Source: Paracoccus sp. (in: a-proteobacteria) (GTDB taxonomy: Bacteria > Pseudomonadota > Alphaproteobacteria > Rhodobacterales > Rhodobacteraceae). Taken from it: 57,936 nt of DNA. The translations under genes were made by a program, and so were the position numbers. The notes beneath the pieces are model-generated. The model had not been told where the DNA came from and did no database searches. It saw only the letters and a program-made list of their open reading frames with translations. The stretch lies in contig JAUNTZ010000016.1 of assembly GCA_030538425.1 (NCBI GenBank), positions 1 to 57,936 of the forward strand, written 5' to 3'. How positions within the stretch are numbered: position 1 is the stretch's first letter; each line of letters begins with the position of its first letter. Below are positions 35,507 through 44,253 of the stretch, piece by piece.

Positions 35507-36177
35507 ATGTCGATGCACGGGCCTTGAGATGTGGAAATAGGCCGCTCGCACCCCTTCATCGAAACGCGGGACAAGACGGTAGGACGGCACGGGCCTGAAA
35601 ATTTCGGGCTCGGCATGGGCTCGGTGGGCCAAACGGGGCGAACTCTGAGCGAACCGCCGTAATGAGCGGCTGATAGCCTGATCGGATTGCGGCGCGCTCG
35701 TGGCTTCCGAACTTGGCATGGGTAATTGGTCGCCAGAAACCAATGCCTTTGCCTCATCAAGCTCCGTGGATTTTAACCTGCGCATTGAAATGAGGGTCGA
35801 AGTTGCAAACGCGGGCGCAACCGCCACATCTCGCTGGCGATGGACTGATCGGCTGGCCGGGGGCACACTTATCGTAAGCCTGAAATGAGGCGGGCGGTCG
35901 AGCGAAGCTGCTGCTTTGCCTTCTCAGGCGCGGTAAATTGCAACCCTTGCATCAAGAAGGCCGGTCGAGGGCCAAAGGCGGGTCGACGGATGCATCCCGC
36001 CATGACGGCCTGATCGGATGGCTTATCGCGCGGTCAAGCGGTCAAGCGGTCGCAGCGACGCAAGGCGCCGGGCCGCCCGCTCAGCGGCCGAGCCTCGCGC
36101 CATCGGCTCCGCCCTTAGCTTTTTCATGCGCATCATCGAACGGGCTATCGAAACAGCATCTGCCCGCCCCTCAATCC
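35507..36177. other. 671-bp region without a recognisable gene
   Basis: Frames are short or biased. The longest plus-strand piece begins DVEIGRSHPFIETRDKTVG near 35530 and stops within 45 codons. 36031-36052 holds a small GCGGTCAA tandem repeat. The sequence looks like decayed coding DNA more than regulatory DNA. lnt, which often follows corC, is not here. Confidence 0.5.
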
Positions 36178-37395
36178 TCACACCCGAGAGCGCGGCCTCA
36201 GCACCAGCCAGATCAGCGCGGCCCCCGCCAGCATCAAAAAGGGCAGCATCGCCAGATTGACCGCGCTCCACCCCGCTGCGGCATTGCCAGCCCCCGCGCA
36301 ATTCATCAGTCCGCCCGACGATAGAGAGGCCAGAAATACGCCCGAAAACACCACGAAATCGTTGATCCCCTGTACTCGCCCGCGTTCCGCATCACTATGC
36401 GCGCGGGTCAGCATGGCGGTCGCGCCGATATAGCCAAAATTCCAGCCAATCCCCAGCAGAATAAGGGTGATAAAGAACTGGTGCAGCTCAACCCCTGACA
36501 GCGCGACAGCACCCGCGGCGCCAAGGATCAGAAGGCCGGTTCCGACAATCGCGGGCGCTCCGAAACGCGCAATCAGGTGGCCGGTCACGAAGGACGGCGC
36601 GAACATCGCGATCACATGCGCCGAGACGATATTGGCCGCATCGCCGCCGGTAAAGCCGCAGCCAACCACCGCCAGCGGCGCCGAGGTCATCACCAGATTC
36701 ATCAGCGCATATGACACCATTCCGCAGATCATCGCGACCGCGATCACCGGGGTTTTCAGCAATTCGGCGGTGCTGCGGCCCTGCGTCATGCCGCCAGTGA
36801 CTGGCGGGGCAGGTTTGGGGATATCAAGGCCAAAGAACAACAACGCGCCGGCCAGATTGATGCCCGCAATCGCCAGATAGGTCGCCATGAACGGCACGGC
36901 CATCGCATCAATCGTCATGCGCACAAGGGCAGGCCCGATCAGCGCCGAGAGCAGCCCCCCGGCCATGACCCATGAAATCGCGCGCGATTCGAATTCTGGC
37001 GGGGCGGTGTCGGTGGCGGCGAAACGGTAAAAACCCTGCGCCGACATATAGGTGCCGGTCAGCAGGGAGCCTGTCAGAAAAAGCAGAAAACTGTCGGCCT
37101 GAAGCCCGATGAAGGCGAGCGCGGCCCCAACGGCACCAAAGCCCACCGCCAGCAGGAAGCCGGACCGGCGACCGTGACGCTGCATAAAGCCTGCGAGCGG
37201 TCTTGCCGACAGGGCCGAGCCCAGAACCACCATCGAAATCGGCAGCGTGGCATAGCAAGGGTTCGGCGTCAGCATCTGCCCGGCCAGCCCGCCGACGATG
37301 AAAATCATCGTCATCTGGGCGCCCAGAACCGCCTGAGCCAGAACCAGGACAGCCACATTGCGGCGCGCCCGCGACATCTGGCGGATGCTGGTCAT
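36178..37395 (-). CDS. MFS transporter
   Basis: The 405-residue protein starts at the ATG at 37395 (MTSIRQMSRARRNVAVLVLA); the frame is open for 87 more codons but that part overlaps eda. It has 12 predicted membrane helices, an MFS loop 2-3 motif (ARPLAGFMQRHGRRSGF) and an interdomain loop with IPKPAPPVTGG. The substrate is unknown. The eda stop lies 4 bases before its start, so the two are an operon and the substrate could be a sugar acid. Confidence 0.85.
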   Translation of the reverse strand: MTSIRQMSRARRNVAVLVLAQAVLGAQMTMIFIVGGLAGQMLTPNPCYATLPISMVVLGSALSARPLAGFMQRHGRRSGFLLAVGFGAVGAALAFIGLQADSFLLFLTGSLLTGTYMSAQGFYRFAATDTAPPEFESRAISWVMAGGLLSALIGPALVRMTIDAMAVPFMATYLAIAGINLAGALLFFGLDIPKPAPPVTGGMTQGRSTAELLKTPVIAVAMICGMVSYALMNLVMTSAPLAVVGCGFTGGDAANIVSAHVIAMFAPSFVTGHLIARFGAPAIVGTGLLILGAAGAVALSGVELHQFFITLILLGIGWNFGYIGATAMLTRAHSDAERGRVQGINDFVVFSGVFLASLSSGGLMNCAGAGNAAAGWSAVNLAMLPFLMLAGAALIWLVLRPRSRV

Positions 37396-37399
37396 GGTT

Positions 37400-38038
37400 T
37401 CAGTCAAGCCGGGCGGCCTCGCGGGCGCGGGCCTCAATCGCGGTCCAGTCACCCGACGCAACATCGGCGTCGGGCGCGATCCAGCTTCCGCCGACGCAGG
37501 TGACATTCGGCAGGCTGAGATAATCGCGCGCATTCTGCGGGCTGACCCCGCCGGTCGGGCAAAAGGTGATGCGGGCCAAAGGACCGCCAAGCGCCTTGAG
37601 TGCCGCCGCCCCGCCCGATGTGCCGGCGGGAAAGAACTTGAGCATATCATAGCCAAGCTCGGCCGCCCGCATCACTTCGCTTGCGGTCACAGCGCCCGGC
37701 AAGAGCGGCAGGCCAATATCCTCACAAGCCTGCGCGAGGGTTTCGGTGAGGCCCGGTGAGACCGCGAAAGTCGCGCCTGCATCCTGCGCCTGTTTGGCAT
37801 CATCCGGCGTCAACACGGTCCCCGCGCCCACATGACTGCCGGGGATGCGCGACATATTCTTGATTGCATCAAGCGCGGCCTCGGTTCGCAACGTGACCTC
37901 CAGCACGGGCAGCCCACCGCCGATCAAGGCACGCGCCAGATCCGACGCGCGCAACGCATCTTGGACGACCAGCACAGGAATGACAGGCGCGAGTTCGCAG
38001 AGCTGACGGGTGCGGGCGGACTGTTCTTGCGGTTTCAT
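37400..38038 (-). CDS. eda: KHG/KDPG aldolase
   Basis: The 212-residue class I aldolase has PVLEVTLRTEAALDAI, HVGAGTVLTPDDAKQA, the Schiff-base Lys in YDMLKFFPAGTSGG and FCPTGGVSPQNARDYL. It splits 2-keto-3-deoxy-6-phosphogluconate to pyruvate and glyceraldehyde-3-phosphate in the Entner-Doudoroff path. edd, which is commonly linked, is absent here. Confidence 0.95.
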   Translation of the reverse strand: MKPQEQSARTRQLCELAPVIPVLVVQDALRASDLARALIGGGLPVLEVTLRTEAALDAIKNMSRIPGSHVGAGTVLTPDDAKQAQDAGATFAVSPGLTETLAQACEDIGLPLLPGAVTASEVMRAAELGYDMLKFFPAGTSGGAAALKALGGPLARITFCPTGGVSPQNARDYLSLPNVTCVGGSWIAPDADVASGDWTAIEARAREAARLD

Positions 38039-38187
38039 GTTACGCTCCTCTTCGTCGCGCGCAGCTTGCCCCGCATCGGTTTGGGGCGCAAGTGGGCGAG
38101 AACAAGGAGAGGTGCGCCGTCGCGCGATAGATATTGCAGCCGTCCAATCCAGCCATTTGTGACGGTCGGGCGGTTATTTTCAGCCAT
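38035..38187 (-). CDS. possible 50-residue hypothetical protein upstream of eda
   Basis: A frame of 50 codons starts MAENNRPTVTNGWIG at 38187 and its TGA overlaps the eda ATG (ATGA). Its product is basic and unlike anything I know. The overlap would suit a leader peptide or a coupled gene, but the frame could be chance. Confidence 0.25.
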   Translation of the reverse strand: MAENNRPTVTNGWIGRLQYLSRDGAPLLVLAHLRPKPMRGKLRATKRSVT

Positions 38188-38312
38188 TCTTCGGCGCCAA
38201 CCTGACCTTAAAGCTCTTGCTGTTTTCACCGCCCGCCATGCAACAGAGCTACCCCTTTCTCAGCAATTCACCGACAGCCAAGACCGCCTGTTCGATGCCC
38301 ACGGCCATGATC

Positions 38313-38651
38313 TCAAAAAAGCTCGACATCTGCGGGCGAAGCCGCGCTGCTTTGCGCCTCCAATAATGCGTTTCGCACCGATTCGAGGCGAATATGCGAC
38401 AGGCCGTCCAGCAGATTTGCCGGGCCGGCAGCCGTGCCGGGCATATGCGAAAGAAATGCGGCAATATCCTGAAGCTCTTGCGTGATGCGATCAAGCATCT
38501 GAAGGATCCTGACATCGGGCGCGGCTGTCCCGGCCGCGATATCGCCCAAATGAGTCTCAAGCTGCGCGGATCGTTTGGCCATATCGGCGACGAGGGCGCC
38601 AAGGCGCGCCTGCAGATCGGCGGGGGTCGGCGTGATCTTGCGCATCTCCAT
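38313..38651 (-). CDS. candidate CheT-like chemotaxis protein with DxxxQ motif
   Basis: The 112-residue all-helical protein starts at the ATG at 38651, which shares one base with the cheY stop (TGATG); a GTG directly before is possible. Its central helix QMLDRITQELQDIAAFL contains D54-x-x-x-Q58, the arrangement of the CheZ phosphatase active site (DLTGQ in Escherichia coli). It occupies the last position of the che operon, where Sinorhizobium meliloti has cheT as I recall. No family match can be confirmed without a search. It could act on phosphorylated CheY. Confidence 0.55.
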   Translation of the reverse strand: MEMRKITPTPADLQARLGALVADMAKRSAQLETHLGDIAAGTAAPDVRILQMLDRITQELQDIAAFLSHMPGTAAGPANLLDGLSHIRLESVRNALLEAQSSAASPADVELF

Positions 38652-39037
38652 CACAGACGTCCGACCACGGCCTCAAGGCAGGCTTTCAACTCGGCGGCCT
38701 CAAACGGCTTTTTAATGAAATTGTTCATGCCCAAGGCCTTGCCCGAGTCGATGGTGTCCTTATCGGCCTTGCCGGTGATCAGGATAAAGCCCACCCCCTT
38801 GGTCGCCCCGCCGCTGCGCAATTTTTGCAGCAATTCGATGCCGCTCATCCCCGGCATATTGTAATCCGACAAGATCAGATGCGCGGGCTGGCGCGCCAAA
38901 AGCGCCAAAGCCTCGTCACCGCTTGCGGCGTGGTGAATATTACGGATGCCCATCGCCTCAAGCGCCTGAACAATCAGGCCGCGGCTTGTTGACATGTCAT
39001 CGACGACAAGAATATGGATCTGGTCTTTCAGGCTCAT
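38651..39037 (-). CDS. cheY: chemotaxis response regulator CheY (second copy)
   Basis: The 128-residue single-domain receiver has the acidic pocket ILVVDDMST, the phosphoacceptor Asp58 in LILSDYNMPGMSG, the switch Thr in FILITGK and the Lys in FIKKPF. It has no output domain. It is cotranscribed with cheR upstream (18-base gap) and overlaps the next small gene. It differs clearly from the CheY at 42455 and may act as the motor-binding or the phosphate-sink partner. Confidence 0.92.
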   Translation of the reverse strand: MSLKDQIHILVVDDMSTSRGLIVQALEAMGIRNIHHAASGDEALALLARQPAHLILSDYNMPGMSGIELLQKLRSGGATKGVGFILITGKADKDTIDSGKALGMNNFIKKPFEAAELKACLEAVVGRL

Positions 39038-39055
39038 CTTCTGTTTTCCGTTAGC

Positions 39056-39880
39056 TCAGAGGCGGCGATATGTGGTAACGCCCGCGGTTTCGAGGCAATG
39101 ATCAAGCGAGCTCGGCACCCGTTCGGAATGTCCGATCAGGAGCCAGCCCTGTGGTTTCAGCGATTCGGCCAGTCTGCGCCAAAGACGTTCCTGCGTTTCC
39201 TGATCGAAATAGATCGCCACATTTCGGCAAAAAATCACGTCAAAGCGATCACGCGATGCTTTGGAGGCAGTCAGGTTTTCGCATGAAAACCGGACCATTT
39301 GCGCAATTGCGGGCCTGACCTGCCAGCCTCCTGCCTTATCCTCGAAAAAGCGCCCACGGCGTTCGGGTGACAGGCCCGAAAGCTCGGCCTGGCTGTAGAA
39401 CCCCGATTTGGCGCGTTCGAGAATATTGTGATCGATATCGGTGCCGAAAATCGTCACGCGCTTTGTCAGATCCGGGTGGCGTTCCGCAATCGCCATGGCA
39501 ATCGAATAAGGCTCTTGTCCGCTGCTGCAGCCAGCCGACCAGATATTGATCGAACCGGCATTGTGACGCAGGTCGGGCAGTATATTCTGACAAAGCGTGT
39601 CAAAATGATGCGCCTCTCGAAAGAAATGGGTGACATTGGTCGTCAGCGAAGAGATGAACTCACGCCTTTCGTCGCGCCCGTCAAGCGAGTTGATAAAGTG
39701 CAGATAGTCGCGGATGCTGGTCTTTCCAGTCGCGGTCAGGCGGCGGTAAAGCCGCGCCCTGACCATGGTCTTCTTCGGCGCCGAAATAACGATGCCGCTT
39801 TGATCGTGAATGATGCTGCGCAACTGGTTGAAATCGCTGTCGTCGATTGGCCAGTCGTGACCGGGTTGGGGCGCGGTCAT
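39056..39880 (-). CDS. cheR: chemotaxis protein methyltransferase CheR
   Basis: The 274-residue protein has an N-terminal helical domain (SDFNQLRSIIHDQSGIVI) with TTNVTHFFREAHHF, then the SAM-binding region NIWSAGCSSGQEPYSIAM and FCRNVAIYFDQETQERL. It methylates receptor glutamates using SAM for sensory adaptation. No CheB or CheD is encoded in this operon. It overlaps the cheW stop by 4 bases. Confidence 0.95.
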   Translation of the reverse strand: MTAPQPGHDWPIDDSDFNQLRSIIHDQSGIVISAPKKTMVRARLYRRLTATGKTSIRDYLHFINSLDGRDERREFISSLTTNVTHFFREAHHFDTLCQNILPDLRHNAGSINIWSAGCSSGQEPYSIAMAIAERHPDLTKRVTIFGTDIDHNILERAKSGFYSQAELSGLSPERRGRFFEDKAGGWQVRPAIAQMVRFSCENLTASKASRDRFDVIFCRNVAIYFDQETQERLWRRLAESLKPQGWLLIGHSERVPSSLDHCLETAGVTTYRRL

Positions 39881-40344
39881 GCTGCGTCCTGCTGTTCATT
39901 TTCAAGAACGGCGCCAAGATCGAGGACACGGATCAGCTTCTCGTCGATCAGCAGCAGGGCGTCGATGCAGCGCGATTGAGGATCATCGCCAAGCCGGGGT
40001 GGCGGCTGCATGTCTTCGCGCCGCATTGCGACGATGTCGGAGACCGCATCGACCAAGAGCCCGGCCATCCGCCCGCCAATGCTGACCACGATGATCACGT
40101 TGCGCTCTTCCGCGTCGATGGGCGGCATGCCCAGCCGGATCGACAGGTCCACCACCGGCAGAACGGTTCCGCGCAGGTTGATGACGCCCTTCACATGGGG
40201 CGGCGCGAAGGGCAGGGGCGTGGCGCGTGCCCAGCCGCGAATCTCGCGCACCGACATGATGTCCACACAATATTCCTGTTCGCCAAGGCGGAAGGACAGG
40301 AGTTCGATCTCATTTTCGTTCTGCATGATGCTTGCGTCGGTCAT
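39877..40344 (-). CDS. cheW: chemotaxis coupling protein CheW
   Basis: The 155-residue protein is a CheW domain: LLSFRLGEQEYCVDIMSVRE, VKGVINLRGTVLPVVDLSIR and the end VLDLGAVLENE. It links receptors to CheA. It follows the cheA stop by 2 bases on the minus strand. Confidence 0.94.
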   Translation of the reverse strand: MTDASIMQNENEIELLSFRLGEQEYCVDIMSVREIRGWARATPLPFAPPHVKGVINLRGTVLPVVDLSIRLGMPPIDAEERNVIIVVSIGGRMAGLLVDAVSDIVAMRREDMQPPPRLGDDPQSRCIDALLLIDEKLIRVLDLGAVLENEQQDAA

Positions 40345-40346
40345 GT

Positions 40347-42443
40347 TCAGCCTGCCAGTCTGCGTTCAAATGAAAGGTTATGTGCTGCCGGGCGTTGGCC
40401 CAGATCAGCGGGATCAAGGATCAGGGCGATTTGTCCGTCGCCAAGGATGGTGGCCGCCGCGACGCCGGGGATCGAGCCGTAATTCTGGCTTAGCCCTTTG
40501 ATGACGACCTGCCTTTGTTCCATGATCGTGTCTACGATCAGCGCGGCGCGATCACCGTTTTCCTGTGTGGTCAGAAGGACGATCCCGGACAAGGTTTGCT
40601 CTGCCCTGTCGCGGAAGCCCAGTTGCTCGGCTAGGTCGTAGATCGGGACATATTCGCCCCGGAACTGCATGATCTTGCCGGTGCCGCCCAACGTCTCGAT
40701 TCTCTGGGAATCGATCCGCGCGGTTTCGATGATTGCAGAAAGCGGCACGACAAGGGTTTGTCCGGCCGCGCGCACCACCATGCCGTCCAGAACGGCAAGG
40801 GTCAGAGGCAGCGAAATCGAGAATTTCGTGCCCTGGCCCGCCACGCTGGAGATCGATACGCGACCGCCAAGCGTGGTGATGGCGCTGCGCACCACATCCA
40901 TCCCGACGCCGCGCCCGGACAGGGCCGAGACTTCAGTCGCGGTCGAAAAACCGGGGAGGAATATCAGGTTGTCGATCTCGGTATCGGTCAAGGGCGCGTC
41001 TGCGGCGACCAGACCCTTGCTGATGGCGATATCCCGGACCTTGGCGCGGTTGATGCCTGCGCCATCATCGGCAATCTCGATCAGGATGCGGCCCGCGCGA
41101 TGGGTCGCCGAAAGGGTGATGACACCCTCGGCGGGCTTGCCTGCGGCCTGGCGCTTTTCGGGCGTCTCAAGCCCGTGATCGACCGAGTTGCGGATCATAT
41201 GGGTCAAGGGCTCAGCCAGCCGTTCGATCACGGTCTTGTCGATCTCGGTCGCCTCGCCCTCGGTGCGCAGGCGCACCTCTTTGCCGACGCTGGCCGAAGT
41301 TTCGCGCACGATCCGCGACATGCGCTGAAAGAGCGGTTTCACGGGCTGCGCGCGAATCATCATCACACTGTCCTGAATGTCGCGGGTCAGCATCATGAAG
41401 GCCTCAAGCCCGCTTGTGACCTCTCCGTGGCGGCTCAGCCCGGCCTCTTCGACGCTTTGCGACAGCATCGCCTGATTGATTACCAGCTCACCCACCAGGT
41501 TCACCAGACGGTCAATCTTTTCGAGATCGACGCGGACGGTTGCGGCGGCGGGCTCGGCTGCCGCTTTGGGCGCCGCAGTTGCCGGTTGCGGGCCGGGACG
41601 GGGGGCGAGGCTGGGCTCGGCTTGCGTGGTCTGGATGGGGGCCTCCGCCGGGGTTGGCTGCTGGGCTGTCGCAATGTCAAGCGTGCAGACATCCAGCACG
41701 AAATCAAACACTTGCCGGATGTCCCCCTCAGTGACATCACCCGCAAGCTCGATCTGCCAAGACAGCAGAGGGGTTTCTGAATTGCCAGCATCCGGTGCCG
41801 GCAGATCATCGGGGATCTCACAGCGGATATCGGCACGGCCAAGTGCGGACAGGGCGCGCAGGATATGCAGCGGCTCATTCCCGCTGGTATAAAGTTCTTT
41901 ATGCGGGGCAAAGCGGATCAGCCAGCGTTGTTCGCTACCCTCGGCGTCTGCCGCCCCCTCGACCGTCGGCCGGTCGGAGCCGGGCAGCGCAAGGCCGAAA
42001 TCGAGATTGAGGCCCATGGGCGCGAACTCGACCTCTTCTTCCTTGGGCGGGCCGTCCTCGCCCAAAAGCGCCTCAAGCGCGGTCAGCGTTTCTTCGGCGC
42101 CCTCCGGTTCGGGCGCCCCGTCGCGGGCCGCCGCGACATGGTCTTGCAGCTTGTCGGCGGCCTGAAAAAACAGCCGCACCGCCTCCGGGCCTGGGTCAAG
42201 CCGGCCGGCGCGCAATTCGTCCAGAACGGTTTCATAGCGGTGTGCAAAGCCCACCAGCCCGTCAAGCCCGAAGGCTCCCGCGCCGCCCTTGATCGAGTGG
42301 ACCGCGCGGAACACGACATTGATCGTTTCCGAATCATTCCCGCCCGCCTCAATCTGGGCCAGCGCATCTTGCAGGCTTTCCAGCAATTCGTCGCATTCGA
42401 CAAAGAATGAGGCCCGGATTTCGGCCATTGGATCTTGTGACAT
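40347..42443 (-). CDS. cheA: chemotaxis histidine kinase CheA
   Basis: The 698-residue kinase has an HPt domain with phosphorylated His49 in RAVHSIKGGAGAFGL, an intermediate domain (about 170-270, RFAPHKELYTSGNEPLHIL), a linker rich in Pro/Ala, the dimerisation helices (VDLEKIDRLVNLVGELVINQ), a GHKL ATPase (LTHMIRNSVDHGLETPEKR, EIADDGAGINR, LSGRGVGMDVVRS) and a C-terminal CheW-like domain. It phosphorylates the two CheY proteins. A conventional CheY-binding P2 domain is replaced by the different intermediate domain, as in other alphaproteobacteria. Confidence 0.95.
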   Translation of the reverse strand: MSQDPMAEIRASFFVECDELLESLQDALAQIEAGGNDSETINVVFRAVHSIKGGAGAFGLDGLVGFAHRYETVLDELRAGRLDPGPEAVRLFFQAADKLQDHVAAARDGAPEPEGAEETLTALEALLGEDGPPKEEEVEFAPMGLNLDFGLALPGSDRPTVEGAADAEGSEQRWLIRFAPHKELYTSGNEPLHILRALSALGRADIRCEIPDDLPAPDAGNSETPLLSWQIELAGDVTEGDIRQVFDFVLDVCTLDIATAQQPTPAEAPIQTTQAEPSLAPRPGPQPATAAPKAAAEPAAATVRVDLEKIDRLVNLVGELVINQAMLSQSVEEAGLSRHGEVTSGLEAFMMLTRDIQDSVMMIRAQPVKPLFQRMSRIVRETSASVGKEVRLRTEGEATEIDKTVIERLAEPLTHMIRNSVDHGLETPEKRQAAGKPAEGVITLSATHRAGRILIEIADDGAGINRAKVRDIAISKGLVAADAPLTDTEIDNLIFLPGFSTATEVSALSGRGVGMDVVRSAITTLGGRVSISSVAGQGTKFSISLPLTLAVLDGMVVRAAGQTLVVPLSAIIETARIDSQRIETLGGTGKIMQFRGEYVPIYDLAEQLGFRDRAEQTLSGIVLLTTQENGDRAALIVDTIMEQRQVVIKGLSQNYGSIPGVAAATILGDGQIALILDPADLGQRPAAHNLSFERRLAG

Positions 42444-42454
42444 CCGCTTTCCCT

Positions 42455-42820
42455 TTAACCTGTAACCATTTGCAAGGATGTGATCAGTTTTTGCGGATCG
42501 AAGGGTTTGACGATCCAGCCGGTGGCTCCGGCATTGCGCGCCCGCGCCTTGAGTTCGGGGGCCGATTCGGTCGTCAGCACCAGAATGGGCGTGGCACGCA
42601 ACCTCTCGATCCGGCGCACCGATTCGATGAAGCCGAACCCGTCCATGCGCGGCATATTCACATCCGAGATAATCGCGTCGGGGCTCAGCCCCTCCAGCAC
42701 CTCAAGGCCGTGGAGGCCGTCATTGGCGGTTGTCACGCTCATGCCCGCGCCGGTCAGGGTGATGCGCAGCATGTCGCGCATGGTGCGGCTGTCATCGACA
42801 GCCAGGACGTTCAGGCTCAT
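42455..42820 (-). CDS. cheY: chemotaxis response regulator CheY (first copy)
   Basis: The 121-residue receiver has VLAVDDSRTMRDMLRITL, Asp53 in IISDVNMPRMDGFGF, the Thr in ILVLTTE and Lys in WIVKPFDPQKL. This is the classical small CheY pattern. It is 11 bases before cheA and overlaps the STAS gene stop by 4 bases. Confidence 0.94.
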   Translation of the reverse strand: MSLNVLAVDDSRTMRDMLRITLTGAGMSVTTANDGLHGLEVLEGLSPDAIISDVNMPRMDGFGFIESVRRIERLRATPILVLTTESAPELKARARNAGATGWIVKPFDPQKLITSLQMVTG

Positions 42821-43080
42821 CCGGCGACCTCCAGCAAGAGGGGATCGACGCCGAACTGGGCAAGCGCCGTATCGAACCCGTCAGATCGCCCGATCAGCGT
42901 CAGGCCAAGGCCCCTTCGCCTGCGGTCCTGTGCCGCCGCCAGCAGGATTTGCAGGCAGAGCCCGCCCAAAAATTCGACGCCGCCCGCGTCAAGTTCCAGC
43001 GAATCCGCCGCCGCGATATCGCGGGCCAGCGGGCCCGCCGCGGTCAGATCGAGCCGCGAAGCAAGTGTCAGCGCCGTCAT
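42817..43080 (-). CDS. STAS-domain protein, first gene of the che operon (CheS-like position)
   Basis: The 87-residue protein is a STAS fold (LTLASRLDLTAAGPLARDI, then LELDAGGVEFLGGLCLQILL). The Ser or Thr normally phosphorylated in anti-sigma-antagonist STAS proteins is replaced by Gly (FLGGL). In rhizobial che operons a small protein (CheS) precedes cheY1 and supports CheA/CheY1 dephosphorylation, as I recall. That position matches, but the name is only positional. It is the promoter-proximal gene. Confidence 0.8.
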   Translation of the reverse strand: MTALTLASRLDLTAAGPLARDIAAADSLELDAGGVEFLGGLCLQILLAAAQDRRRRGLGLTLIGRSDGFDTALAQFGVDPLLLEVAG

Positions 43081-43393
43081 GCCACAAAGGCCCCCGGGCG
43101 CCGGTTAGGGGAAGTCAGCCGCATCTTGCGTCCTTTCCGTCAGTCCGTTTGGCCCGTTCTAGGCAGAAACCTCTTAAGGATCGGTTGACGGTAGCGGATT
43201 TTTCGGCAGTCTCACCAAAACAATACATAAAATTGTCTGCAATCGCCGCTTGCAATCCGGGCCGCGCCGGCCTAAATCCCGCCTACTTCTCAGGCAGGGG
43301 CGGGCTTTGGCGCGGAGACATCGTGCGAAGGTCCACCGGTTGGGGGCGACCCTCAAAACCCCTGCCAAGGCGCAAACCGGAAAGGAAATGGAC
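43081..43393. other. 313-bp divergent control region of the che operon and rpsB
   Basis: The region holds the start sites for the che operon (minus) and rpsB (plus). A good promoter for rpsB is at 43250-43278. It contains AT-rich sequence around 43216-43236 (CAAAACAATACATAAAATTG), rare in this genome segment. No gene is seen. The rpsB leader is about 110 bases. Confidence 0.6.
43250..43278 (+). promoter_or_regulatory. probable rpsB promoter
   Basis: TTGCAA (43250-43255) and TAAATC (43273-43278) are 17 bases apart. The element has the same layout and similar hexamers as the one before rpsA (TTGCAT, 17, TATATC). Confidence 0.55.
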
Positions 43394-44185
43394 ATGGCGC
43401 TTCCCGATTTCTCCATGCGTCAGCTGCTTGAAGCTGGCGTTCACTACGGCCACCAGACCCAGCGTTGGAACCCGCGCATGGGCCAGTATATTTACGGCGA
43501 CCGCAACGGCATTCACATCATCGACCTGACCCAGACCGTCCCGATGCTGGATCAGGCACTGCAAGTGGTGCGCGACACCGTGGCCAAGGGTGGTCGCGTG
43601 CTGTTCGTCGGCACCAAGCGTCAGGCGCAAAAGCCGATCGCGGATGCTGCCGAAAAATCCGCTCAGTTCTACATGAACCACCGCTGGCTGGGTGGCACGC
43701 TGACCAACTGGAAAACCGTGTCGCAGTCGATCAATCGCCTCAAAGCCATTGATGAGACGATGGAAAGCGGCGCAGAGGGGCTCACCAAGAAAGAGCGTCT
43801 GGGGCTGGAGCGTGAACAGGCCAAGCTGCAAGCCAGCCTTGGCGGCATCCGCGAGATGGGCGGTCTGCCGGACCTCTTGTTCATCATCGACGTGAACAAG
43901 GAAGATCTGGCCATTCTTGAGGCGAAAAAGCTGGGTATTCCGGTGGTTGCGGTGGTTGACACCAACTGCTCGCCCGACGGGATCGACTATATCATCCCGG
44001 GCAATGACGACGCGGCGCGTGCGATTGCGCTTTATTGCGATCTGGCGGCGCGTGCTGCCCTTGACGGCATGTCGGCGCAGATGGGTGCGGCGGGCGTTGA
44101 CCTTGGCGCTCTGGAAGAGGGCCCCGAGGAAGATCTGGGCGCCGCCGAAGAGCCTGCTGTCGAAGCCGCAGCTGAGCCCGCCTGA
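43394..44185 (+). CDS. rpsB: 30S ribosomal protein S2
   Basis: The 263-residue protein starts [20 protein letters not shown] with AAAGGA 7 bases ahead; the ATG at 43388 is too close to that site. Typical motifs are [48 protein letters not shown] and [19 protein letters not shown]. The acidic C-terminal extension ([19 protein letters not shown]) is a common alphaproteobacterial addition. Confidence 0.97.
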   Translation: MALPDFSMRQLLEAGVHYGHQTQRWNPRMGQYIYGDRNGIHIIDLTQTVPMLDQALQVVRDTVAKGGRVLFVGTKRQAQKPIADAAEKSAQFYMNHRWLGGTLTNWKTVSQSINRLKAIDETMESGAEGLTKKERLGLEREQAKLQASLGGIREMGGLPDLLFIIDVNKEDLAILEAKKLGIPVVAVVDTNCSPDGIDYIIPGNDDAARAIALYCDLAARAALDGMSAQMGAAGVDLGALEEGPEEDLGAAEEPAVEAAAEPA

Positions 44186-44208
44186 GTTTCGTCACCGAAC
44201 TGACATCG

Positions 44209-44226
44209 GGCGGGGATATCCCCGCC
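44209..44226 (+). terminator. palindromic stem-loop between rpsB and tsf
   Basis: GGCGGGGATATCCCCGCC is a perfect 18-base palindrome that can form a 7-bp GC stem with a 4-base loop, 24 bases after the rpsB stop. There is no T tract, so it probably pauses or stabilises rather than ends transcription before tsf. Confidence 0.55.
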
Positions 44227-44253
44227 TGAGCAATCTGAATTGAGGAGAAGATC

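Noticed and set aside
35507-36177. Remnant of lnt after corC
   Set aside because: No frame in either direction shows nitrilase or membrane-helix sequence of Lnt.
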